In this document: positions 55,600 through 64,000 of the stretch, piece by piece
How the letters are laid out: every line of letters starts with the position of its first letter
Position numbering within the stretch: position 1 is the first letter of the stretch
Assembly: GCA_000469685.2 (NCBI GenBank)
Contig: LS997563.1
Location: 46,889,250 to 46,953,249 of the forward strand
Origin: Haemonchus contortus
Lineage: Eukaryota > Nematoda > Chromadorea > Rhabditida > Trichostrongylidae
Direction: 5' to 3'
Length of the DNA: 64,000 nucleotides
Made by a program: the position numbers and the translations under genes
Notes under the pieces: model-generated
The model's database searches: none
Seen by the model: the letters and a program-made list of their open reading frames with translations, nothing else
Told to the model about the DNA's origin: nothing

Positions 55600-55823
55600 G
55601 GTGAGGGTGATATAATAACCTCGTGCAAAAAGCAAGGATTGGACATGAGTTGAATATTCATTTGACTCACCCAACCGATGCTCCTTCCTTCTTAAAGCTT
55701 AGCTCAAAAGCTGTATGTTCTCTGCTGAGAAACGATCCTGAACACAATTATGGGCTAAGTCAATATTGGAAAAAGCGGAGGTTGCCCAACTGCACTATTC
55801 CTTCCGATTTTTGTATAGGCATA
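55600..55823 (-). mobile_element. Helitron-like family F, minus copy split by a MITE
   Basis: GATCCTGAACACAATTATGG, GAGTTGAATATTCA, TGACTCACCCA and TTTTTGTATAGGCAT parallel 57510-57710. The match seems to resume after the MITE (CATAGTACGATG for CATGGCACGATG). With 54990-55290 it forms an imperfect palindrome centred near 55440. Confidence 0.5.
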
Positions 55824-56338
55824 CAGTAGCGCTCGGACGTATTCGGGAAAACGCTTTATCGGCCGTAACTTTTTTCTCAGTGGAGCGAATCGCGCGAACT
55901 TTCGATATGTTCAACTGAAGCATATTTCACAGTATCCAACACTAAATGACTGCAGAGCATCTACGTAAGTAAGTGGAAAGTGTCAGTTGCGGTAGTAAGC
56001 TTCGCTGAGAGCAACGTTAGCCGCGTTTGCAATTATTCGCACCTTATGTGCGTTTTTCTTCTTCGCTGTGTTCGGCATTAGCGTTCGTACACTTTAGAGA
56101 TGGCAAAATGGAAGGAAATCTTAGAAGGGCCAATGTCTGCATTTTCAGCTGATTTTGTGTTCAAGCTCTTTGGGATATCTGGAATATGATCAGATAGCAG
56201 GTCAGTAGTAGTAAATATTCACACTACACTCAAGCTACACATATTGAAAATTCGAATGATTAGATCTAGCAGGAAAGTGAAAGGAAAGTGAAAAGTACGA
56301 CTGAAGAAGATTTGGCCGAATACTTTTGAGCGCTCCTG
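55824..56338 (+). mobile_element. Tc1-type MITE (515 bp)
   Basis: Ends CAGTAGCGCTCGGACGTATT and CAGGAGCGCTCAAAAGTATT (inverted), flanked by TA at 55822 and 56339. The interior matches the three other copies. It holds a short conserved ORF (see findings) but no transposase. Confidence 0.93.
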
Positions 56339-56340
56339 TA

Positions 56341-56725
56341 CATAGTACGATGTTAAGGACTTTACCTCAAAAATGATCGGAGAGTCATATGTGCACACAT
56401 AGCGACAAACTATTGTTCTACAGTGTTTCTCCAACAATGCCAGTTAATTTGTATCACTGCTTCGGAAGCGCGGACAGCATTCCTAGAATGTGTGGACCGT
56501 AACCCTCCCAAATAGGGACATGGTCGGATGAGTCGCCGTCTACCGTGAGTGCAGGGAGCTGCCGAAAATTTCGAAACATCATCTTGACTGCCAGGAGTAG
56601 AGAGGCGTGTACATTCGATCAACGGTTGTAGAAAAATTTTTTATTGGATCAACATTCCCCAGAGTCCTAAATTGTGAGGGAGCCCTGTAGATGCCCAACA
56701 TTGTGTGCATATATATACATATATA
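56341..56725. other. Between MITEs, nothing recognised
   Basis: The first bases may continue family F. A minus ORF (56622-56410) has no identifiable content. A TATATATACATATATATA run precedes the next MITE. Confidence 0.3.
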
Positions 56726-56727
56726 TA

Positions 56728-57228
56728 CAGTAGCGCTCAAAAGTATTCGGCGAAATGTTTCTTCAATTATGATGTTCGGTCATAACTCATTTCCTCCTGG
56801 ATCTAATCAAATTTCAATATGCCTAACATTGGTGTAGTGTGAATATTCACCACTACTAACCTGCAATCTGATCGTGTTCCAGATATCCAAAAGGGCTTGA
56901 ACAAAAAATCAACTGGAAATACGGATGGTGGTCCTTCTGGGAGTCCTTACCTTTTTGCCATGTCTTAAGTGTACGAGCACTAATATCGAACCTAGAAGAG
57001 AAGAAAAACGTACTCAAGTTCGGAATAACTGCAGACGTCACAAACTTGCTTTCAGCACAGTCTACAAACGCCTCCCCATTAATATGTGGATATGGCTGTT
57101 TTGCAGTCAAGTAGTTTGGACAGTATAAAATATGCTTCAGCCGAACATATCAAAATTTCATGTGATTTGCTCTTCTGGAAAAAAGTTACGGCAAGCTAAA
57201 AATGGCCAAATACTTTTGAGCGCTACTG
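56728..57228 (-). mobile_element. Tc1-type MITE (501 bp)
   Basis: Ends CAGTAGCGCTCAAAAGTATT on both sides (nearly perfect), TA at 56726 and 57229. The interior is reversed relative to the copies at 55824 and 60424. Confidence 0.95.
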
Positions 57229-57253
57229 TATTCGATGGAGAAGCAAAACGAGT

Positions 57254-57326
57254 GCATGCACCAAGGAATCGAACCTTGATGTCATGTCTACTAGCCCACC
57301 GCACTAGCCGCTAGGCTACCATTGCA
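57254..57326 (-). repeat. tRNA-like SINE head or tRNA pseudogene
   Basis: The minus strand has TAGCCTAGCGGC (A box, 57318-57307) and, 31 bases on, GGTTCGATTCC (B box, 57275-57265), with a good T arm (CAAGG/CCTTG). The acceptor stem does not close (GCAATGG against GTGCATG) and the D arm is poor. A tRNA-derived repeat is the best reading. Confidence 0.5.
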
Positions 57327-57329
57327 CAG

Positions 57330-57980
57330 TACTGGGTTTGCTCGACCCGGTGATCCGTTCGTTACTGTGGTATAACACAGGGAGGCATCGGTCCGGTAAC
57401 TTTGTTCCCAGAATCGTTTCGCAGATTTGGAATACAGATTTGAAATCAGCGTTCGAAACCACCTACGGTATACATCTAATCTTGAATGGCCACTGCGACC
57501 AAGTATCCTTCCCTTGTAAGATGAGGTTTGAGCTGAATACTCAATTGACTCACCTGCCCACTCCCCTACTGAAGCTCAGGTCAGAAACTGTATAAGGAAC
57601 GTTCCTGATCACATTTATGGGCCAACCTCTTTATCTGCGCCCAATATCGAGAAAAAACGGGGATTCCCTAGCTACGTTACCACCTCCGATTTTTGTTAGA
57701 CATTCATGGCACGATGCCAGTACAGATCGAAATCTTAGTTCAAAGTACCCACTTCTCTCCACATTCTCACTTCACTCCGTAGTACTCTACTGCATTAACC
57801 TACTTACGTTTTATATATTTAGAAAAGAAATGTGAAATAGAGCTGGGTTTCCAAATTACTATCTTTATCATGATAACAAAGTTCCCCGGACGGACAGATA
57901 GACACACCGACATAACGACACACCGATACACCGACAAACGACAAACCGGCACACCAAGTTACTGTTTTGCAAATAAGAGA
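57330..57980 (-). mobile_element. Helitron-like family F, second minus copy
   Basis: The minus strand starts TCTCTTATTTGCAAAACAG at 57980, then GGTGTGCCGGTTTGTCG and GTCGGTGTATCGGTGTGTCG. The interior matches 54950-55290 (GAGAATGTGGAGAGAAGTGG, TCGATCTGTACTGGCATCG, GGCCCATAAATGTGATC). The 3' end is not clear and may run into the tRNA-like segment. Confidence 0.55.
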
Positions 57981-58119
57981 GATACTACGTTCACTAATGA
58001 TAAAGCCACCCATGTATTCCACCAACCTCACGTTACAATTCACTTCAGGAAAAGGCTCAATATGGAAATAGTGCTTTATTCGGACCATCACTTGTAAACC
58101 AACAGCAGCTCCCATCACA

Positions 58120-58430
58120 AGAACAACGACAACTTTCCCGTCCCGTCAATTTTTTTTTCAGAAAACGTCACCTTGCCTGTGTTCATAAATGTTACAGCCA
58201 CTAACCAAATCAATTTATTCAGCAACTGAAATATGACAAAAAGAAAACGTTGCATTGTGAGTAGTTCATTGAGCACCAACTCCTGCAAATCGCCTCAAAA
58301 ATACGATTCTCTAAACTATAGTCAAGGCTGACAATGAGTTCCTGAATAACTTGTTGCTCCAACCATTGACAAGTGATTTCCTCAGCTCACTGACACCTCC
58401 ACTTGTTTGCTTACTTCATAAATCTTCCTT
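58120..58430. other. Intergenic, nothing recognised
   Basis: No feature beyond low-complexity A/T sequence. Confidence 0.3.
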
Positions 58431-58920
58431 ATCATGAATCCCATACGTTTTTCAATGAATCCAAATCAGGGCTGTTGGCCGGCCAGGAGAAAAGGTCGAT
58501 GGTGTTGTTTAAACCTGTACTGGGTGCTCCGGCTGGCTTGAATTACCCCAGCATGAATACGAGATTTTGCAGCAATTTTGACGCCAAAAGGATGAGGAGC
58601 ACGGCGCCTCATGACCCGATAACCGAAAAGTTCAGATTTTTCGGAACAAACCATAAATGAAGAAGCTAACAAGAAGTTGCCCTCCATACCACATTCGTCG
58701 TATTCGACGCTTCTATCGGAATCCTTCTCTTAATTCCTTCCGAAAAAAATAAAAAACGTCCCGTACTTCTCTTGGTCCCACACTCTGTAGGATTCCTGAC
58801 GAAATTGTCGACAAGTGCGTGGCGTGGGCTTAATCTCAAGCGCTTTTGCGATTTGACAGTCCCTGTTCCTCTTTCAGGGGAATTTTAACTTATCTGGAAT
58901 CGGATAGCAATACTCCTTTA
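58431..58920 (-). pseudogene. Tc1-like transposase fossil, no ends found
   Basis: On the minus strand a broken reading gives an HTH-like stretch (QIAKALEIKPTPRTCRQF), then FMVCSEKSELFGYRVMRRRA and PHPFGVKIAAKSRIHAGV in ORF 58687-58466. In another frame IDLFSWPANSPDLDSLKNVW is the third catalytic region (S-P-D-L). The segment between (QQDN region) is missing, and the first catalytic Asp appears changed (CSEKSE for SDE). Terminal repeats were not found. Different lineage from the Tc1 at 35384. Confidence 0.7.
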
Positions 58921-59149
58921 TCCATTATCTAGAATTGGAAAACGACAAAAATTGAGCAATCGTGCGTGGAAACACTGATGGTAGATGATAGAGACATAAA
59001 ACAAGTCATAGAAGGCGAAAATGCAAGATCCGGTACCTCCTTTATGGCAACGGGGAAGCCTTGACACTTTGAGGTGAAAAGAAAGGACTGTAGATATTTG
59101 TTGACGAGGATGATGAGAACTGATTGAGACTGAGAACGAGCCATAGAAG

Positions 59150-59440
59150 ACGAAAATCCTCAAGTCTATAAAGCCCTTCGTATTACCAGTTAAGGTTTGG
59201 TACTTCAGTAGGTGGTATGGGATGTTGAGCGAAGGCGTCTGGTGACAAGGACTGGTGGTAAGCGATAAGGGCTGATAACAAAAGGCTAAAGCCTCCAGGC
59301 CTGTAACGTCCTTCGTGTTAACAGTGGACCCTGGCAGGGTGACGTATTATGTGATGAGGTCGTAGGCACTTTGTGACAGGAACTGATTACAGGTGATAAA
59401 AGCTGCTAAGGAGCCTTAGAGAGCAAGACCCACTAAGCAA
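59150..59440 (+). repeat. Degenerate short tandem-like stretch before the Helitron-like copy
   Basis: Related phrases recur: CAAGTCTATAAAGCCCTTCG / CAGGCCTGTAACGTCCTTCG, TGACAAGGACTG / TGACAGGAACTG, and GATAAGGGCTG / GATAAAAGCTGC. It is probably an older expanded part of the element that follows. Confidence 0.4.
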
Positions 59441-59593
59441 TTAAATACTAACGCCTTCGGTATTTCCGGTCTAGCTTCGATTCTTCAATATGTTTCGGGG
59501 GGGGGGGGGGAGGGGGGTAAGTGCAGTGATAGGAACAACTCAAAGGCACTCAATGTAAAGAACGAAAACTCGGTTAAATTTTTGCTATTAGAT

Positions 59594-60010
59594 TATATCA
59601 TCACCTGTATTACCCGTCGTCCCGCTGATCGTCCATTTCCTTAAGCGGGCGCCAGTAACGTCTCCATTCGTCGCTGTCACGAGCCAGAGTTGTCCTATGA
59701 GTAGTATTCGTTCAAAGGACATGGGACTAAACAGTCGTCACTATATCGCATAAGATGTCCGGCCCACATGATCTTCGATTTCTTGGCGTAATCAACGGCA
59801 TCCCTGAACTTCGTTCTATGACGCATTTCGGGAGTACGGATTCCCTTCTGCACTTGCGTGAAACTGGAAATTCTGTGCATCGTCCTTTCCAAAGTGTTTT
59901 GAATAACGTTGACAGCATGTTCATCCCGTTGAGTCCAAGTCTCCAAGGCGTACGTCAAAGCGGGAAGGACAGCAGTGTCAAAAAGTTAAGCACGGAGCCA
60001 CCTTTTAATT
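59594..60010 (-). mobile_element. 5'-truncated RTE LINE insertion with 16 bp target duplication
   Basis: It is bounded by TTTTGCTATTAGATTA at 59578-59593 and again at 60011-60026. The other Helitron-like copies have this sequence once (40079). So the insertion is a target-primed LINE event. Only the extreme 3' coding end is present, as is usual for 5' truncation. Confidence 0.88.
59612..59958 (-). pseudogene. RTE reverse transcriptase, C-terminal tail
   Basis: The minus-strand ORF reads MTYALETWTQRDEHAVNVIQ, MHRISSFTQVQKGIRTPEM, then YAKKSKIMWAGHLMRYSDDC. In another frame LARDSDEWRRYWRPLKEMDD and QRDDG with a stop end the protein. This is the domain after the RT in a common nematode RTE lineage, distinct from the fossil at 51229. 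It is a fragment, with at least one frameshift, and has no RT catalytic core. Confidence 0.85.
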
Positions 60011-60423
60011 TTGCTATTAGATTACAGTCGCCGAACAGCAAAATTTGTGACTCAAAGAAAGATCACGGCTGACGATTTCCAACAGAAGATATATTCTTCG
60101 AGAAAAAAAGTTCCAAAAAAAGGCATCTGACAATGGTGTTATCATCACTCGACAACGTTTGTGAGTACCATTCACGGCTTTCGTTGATTGACAGTTGAAT
60201 TTTTTATGGGTGATTAGTTTTGAGAAGTAGAGCAACAGATCGAGACTTCTAGTCACAGGAGTATCGCTTTGGCACACCTAAGTATAAATTGCAGTGCTTT
60301 GTTAGTCTTGTGTCAGATTTCAAAATTGTTCCACAGAAGGAGTGGCCGGTTAGCCGGTTACTACAATACTATCATGAGAGAAGGGGAATCCCTGCATCAG
60401 CCTGGCGATCCGAATGGTATATA

Positions 60424-60949
60424 CAGTAGCGCTCAAAAGTCTTCGGTGAAATGCTTTGACGCTTTTTCGTTCATAACTTTTTTGTTAGTAGACCAAATCG
60501 CGCAAAATTTGGATATGTTTAAGTAGAGCATATTTCACCCTACCCAACACTATTTGACTGCAAAGCTTTGACATCCACAGATAGAGCAAGGTGTTTGTTG
60601 CAGTAGCAGATTTTGCTAAAACTAAAGTTGTTGACGTCTGCACTTATTCCCACCTTATGTGAGTTTTTCTCATCTATGGTGTTCGACATTACCGCTCGTA
60701 CATTTTAGATATGACAAAAAGGAACGAGATTCTAGAAAGACCATCATCAGCATTTGCAGTCGATTTTATTTTCATGCCCTTTGGAATATCTGGAACATGA
60801 TCAGATTGCAGGTTAATAGTGGTAAATATTCACAATACACCCACGCTCCAAATGTAGAAATTTCGCACTATTCGATCCAGTAGGAAAGGAGTTACGACTG
60901 AAAAATACGGCTGATGAACCATTTCACCGAAGACTTTTGAGCGCTACTG
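60424..60949 (+). mobile_element. Tc1-type MITE (526 bp)
   Basis: Ends CAGTAGCGCTCAAAAGTCTT on both sides, with TA before the left end and CA (a mutated TA) after the right. Interior orientation as in the copy at 55824. Confidence 0.93.
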
Positions 60950-61384
60950 CATATATTTTAAGTTAGTTATCTCTTCATGTTTTTTCCTGCTCGAGTCTTT
61001 TACCAGTGAGATGCTAGCGAGCGGAGAGCTTCAGGATTGACGACGCGATTAAAAAGCGTTTCATTCTAATTCATTCCACCATACTGATCTTGATTATTAG
61101 CTGGCTACAACACAGGATATTTGAGTTTTCACAACCCACGCGAGAGAATAACGGCAAAAACCCGACACTCAAATGTCCATGGGACCGTAACCACTTTTAA
61201 GTTCACCGTACCGTAAAATGAACTGTGCGACGAAAGGCCGAAGGGCAACACTGCGCCTGAACGCTTTCTGACATAACGAGCACACGATAAGCATTTCAGA
61301 AAAATTGGTGGACCTCTACATACAAAGAAAGAACAGTTATCCGTATAGTAGAGCTGCTTCTCTGACTTCTACGACGATTCTAAC

Positions 61385-61612
61385 TTGCGAGTAATCATAT
61401 TGACTAAATGCATTCAAAGTTCGAAGGATTCTGAATGGGAGTCATTTTCACTGAACCAAACCGAAAATAACAAAATTGTTAGAGAGGAAGATTGCTCGGA
61501 AAGTGCCGAAGCCATTCATAGGTTTTTTTCAGGGGCCCATAAACTGATAACAGACGTGATCAAAAAAACTCCAAGTGAACATTGGACGACCGCCGTACTA
61601 GGTACGGATTGA
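61385..61612 (+). other. Unrecognised 75-codon ORF
   Basis: It contains EEDCSESAEAIHRFFSGAHK and LITDVIKKTPSEHW, which looks helical and charged like a real protein. No family recognised. No clear start context or splice sites. Confidence 0.2.
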
Positions 61613-62654
61613 GGCTTCTACAAATCGAATCAAGCGATTCCATTCTGGAAAAATACGTTGCTGGAGAATATTTCGTTGATTTTTTTTGCGTGCTAATCTC
61701 CTGGCAACAAACAAAACGTAATACTCTTTCATTGTGCACTATTCCAATTTATTCCGCAGCATTTCACTGCTCTTCAGTTTGATTTCGTCTATAGCCAACG
61801 TGACAATCATAGAAAGACACGTGGCCAGAACCGGCACATTCATCGTTCATTGAGCGATTGATGGCATCCTAATAGGCCTTTTAGTTCACATGTAATTCGA
61901 TCATTCACAGTACGGTGTATAGAATGCTCTGCAGTTTAGCCAATGCAAAGTTAGCTTCAGTAGTCTATTTGCAGATAAACAACAACAAAAACTAATCCTC
62001 AGACTCTACGAGAATTCCATCTCTGGATGCGCCATACATTTCAATCACTCTCCCATTGGAGAAGAGAGTTACAAAAGTAGCCTGCAATTTAGCTCTGATG
62101 TATTCATAGAAATGTTCCCACTATTGATATTCAAGAAACAAAAAGGATAATAGCATGACCATCCTACTGCCAGCGATGTGAAATCTTGTGTGGAAAACTA
62201 AAAAAATTTTTCATAACAAAACACCGCATGATATGGGATTACAGCTAAATAATGTGACTCGCATCCATAACCATATGAATTATACATATATCGGCAACTC
62301 AGGAAAAGGAGCGCGTTATGAAATGGAAAAGTTGGCTAGAAATGTAAAGTATTTCGAAAAAGGACTGAGTTTATGAACTATGAACTAAGTTTATGAACTA
62401 TCGCTTTCAGTCCGATCTCGTGATCAGAACTAACAACGCATTCAAGTAGTAGTGTATGTATGTTGTCAAGAACTGTATTGTATCGTGTTGTATACCAGAA
62501 AAACAAAATAAAAAGCTCAAAAGGAAGAGGGTCAAATCTGATGGATGGCGAAGAACCAGAAAATATCCATGAATGAAAGACATTCAAATAGGGGGTAGAA
62601 AGAGAAACGTCAGTGTCATCTTTCTGCTAAACAAATGACCAAACGATCAGATTT

Positions 62655-63020
62655 TTGGGCCAACTCCGCCAAACATACAGTCAACAAATTCCACTGGCAA
62701 TTTTGTCAGTGGCAGGCATAGTTAAGACACATATAAACTCTAAAGTCTTGGAATGTCAATCGATCCCATCTGGAGGATGCGCCCACGCATTCGACTTCCA
62801 TTCAGAATCCATTCAACGTCACATATGTATTGTCGAAGAACATAGCCTTCCGAATCACCCCGAAACTAACACTACCGTAGCAACCAGCCAATCACGGCTT
62901 CCGAGCTCTTTCTGTCAGCCAGCCTCACTACTTGTTGGAAACCCAAGCTTACGAGCGTTCTATTCTCTTCGACTTCATCTTGAATATTTCTTAATACAGA
63001 TGAAGAAGAGACTACACTGA
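62655..63020 (+). other. Unrecognised 121-codon ORF
   Basis: One of the longest non-repeat ORFs in the window. It starts MGQLRQTYSQQIPLAILSVA and ends YSLRLHLEYFLIQMKKRLH. No domain or clear hydrophobic segment arrangement recognised. It could be an exon of a gene that continues outside the window. Confidence 0.2.
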
Positions 63021-63303
63021 GCTGGCTTCACGAACCTGTTGAAGAGCCACCGTGTTCATCAAACGAGTACTGATATTGCTCGCACAGGAATCATAATGAG
63101 AAGTGTTTTCAGACAAAATGCGGAAAGCAATAAGTCTAAGAAGCCAACCTGGAAAATTGAAAAGTGGAGAAGAGGATGCACTGAGATATAGGCCGAAAGT
63201 GGGGAAAGCATCATCCCTTATCATATTGAGAAAAGGTCATATGGCGCTAATAAACTGAATGCCCATGAAAATTTTCAGTGTACAAACGATTAGTTTAATT
63301 TAG

Positions 63304-63645
63304 TTGTGTCTCAGGGCATCGTTTAATGCACTTAGTCGCACTGTTACCATATTGCGGAACAGAAAACGTTTTACTTGTATCGCGAACACGACTATTACAG
63401 TCCCGTTTCACTGCCATTCCTCCAGAAACCTGCCTCATAGACGCAGGCTTTTGTTAGCAAAAGTCCAGCGCAGATATTTGACCAAAAACCAATTGAGCAA
63501 TTGTAAGGGGCTATCGCGTCACGTAAGGGGTAAGGGGAATGCTTCGGTTGTTCGAAAAGTTTCCGCTGAGTTTGGATACACTGTGTTTATCATCTCTTTT
63601 ATAAAGATTCCTGAGAACAACCCTGACGAATCATATACTTTTTGA
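63304..63645 (+). other. Unrecognised 113-codon ORF
   Basis: Basic N-terminal half (RTVTILRNRKRFTC, HRRRLLLAKVQRRYL), starting at a TTG in the listed frame. No family recognised and no good start codon; probably chance or a fragment. Confidence 0.12.
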
Positions 63646-64000
63646 AAAAGTAGATATTTTTCTATAGTTCCTTCTGAGGTATTCTCAGATTCCTTGAGCT
63701 CTATTTGTGTAGAGTCGAGTCGAGGAGAGTGAATGTAGAGAACCATCGAAAGCATTTTTAACACCCAACACTTTTCTTACATGCAGTAAACACGGCGTGT
63801 GATCAACGTTAAAGAAAGGAAGAATTTTCCTACCGCAAAAGCAAGAGATAAGCCCGAACGAGAGAAATGTGTTAAATACACGGAGACAATGCTCTACTAA
63901 AATATACGTATACAATGTCAGTGGTTTGCAAAGCTCACAATTAGGCGGGGTATATTCATTCTCAGAGATCGGCATTGATCTTGAGACCATGCTCAGTGAC

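Larger units (their letters stand above)
59441..60417 (+). mobile_element. Helitron-like element split by an RTE insertion
   Basis: AACGCCTTCGGTATTTCCGG, GCAGTGATAGGAAC, then the insertion at 59594-60010, then TAGATTACAGTCGCCGAACA and the 3' end CAGCCTGGCGATCCGAATGG, T. The terminal hairpin is reduced to one arm. A run of 14 G, A and 6 G lies at 59497-59517. A MITE follows six bases after the end. Confidence 0.55.
60952..64000. other. Unique sequence, only unrecognised ORFs
   Basis: No element ends, arrays or known domains. The more protein-like ORFs are given separately. Confidence 0.4.

Noticed and set aside
57254..57326. Functional tRNA gene
   Set aside because: A and B boxes are good, but the acceptor stem does not pair and the D arm is weak. 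A tRNA-derived repeat is more likely.

Overview
The window looks like repeat-rich nuclear DNA from a nematode, most likely of the hookworm/strongylid type. Three things point there. One is a split gene with a TTTTTCAG acceptor five bases before its ATG, the layout typical of spliced-leader trans-splicing. The second is a dense mix of Tc1, Tc3-like and mariner elements, each flanked by a TA duplication. The third is RTE-clade LINE fragments of a kind common in strongylids. The species is an inference. There are no bacterial operons, rRNA genes, confident functional tRNA genes or CRISPR arrays.

Layout. 1-3.4 kb: end of a Helitron-like element, then the only host gene I recognise, the first two coding exons of an Aa_trans (AAAP) amino-acid transporter on the minus strand, with a small repeat ending exactly at its internal splice acceptor. 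3.4-8.9 kb: a ~980 bp Helitron-like element, a Tc1-type MITE and one arm of a dispersed repeat pair. 8.9-16.5 kb: a repeat block with a perfect-looking 794 bp tandem duplication, a TATG/TTTG microsatellite more than 3 kb long that a mariner has entered, and a 127/147 bp GGGCGG-rich tandem array. 17-19 kb: a GC-rich palindrome and a Tc3-like transposon. 20.1-23.4 kb: a 3.3 kb near-perfect palindrome made of two inverted Helitron-like halves. 23.5-30.9 kb: four mariner copies or remnants, two of them 917 bp near-identical copies in opposite orientation. 35.4-38.3 kb: a full-length Tc1 element with an intact DD34E domain but two frameshifts, followed 35 bp later by a decayed mariner. 39.9-46.2 kb: more Helitron-like and GC-box repeats and a 118 bp minisatellite. 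47-48.6 kb: a hammerhead-like motif and two foldbacks. 51.2-52.9 kb: an RTE LINE fossil. 54-61 kb: a nest of Helitron-like copies, three copies of one MITE, tRNA-like SINE heads, a Tc1 fossil, and a 5'-truncated RTE insertion with a 16 bp target duplication. 61-64 kb: only unrecognised ORFs.

The main theme is a superfamily of non-autonomous repeats with shared ends. The 5' end is TC, then a TATATAA-like stretch, then a GTGTGTCTGTTTGTC-like tract. The 3' end is a GC-rich hairpin, about 11 bases, then CTGG before a T. These are Helitron hallmarks (5' TC, 3' hairpin plus CTRR), and at least three different interiors carry them. In one copy the short GTTTGTCT tract near the 5' end has become the giant microsatellite. 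No Rep/helicase gene lies in the window, so mobilisation would need an autonomous relative elsewhere. All transposases here show frameshifts, stops or altered catalytic residues, so nothing in the window looks autonomous as read, although single-base frameshifts could be assembly errors.
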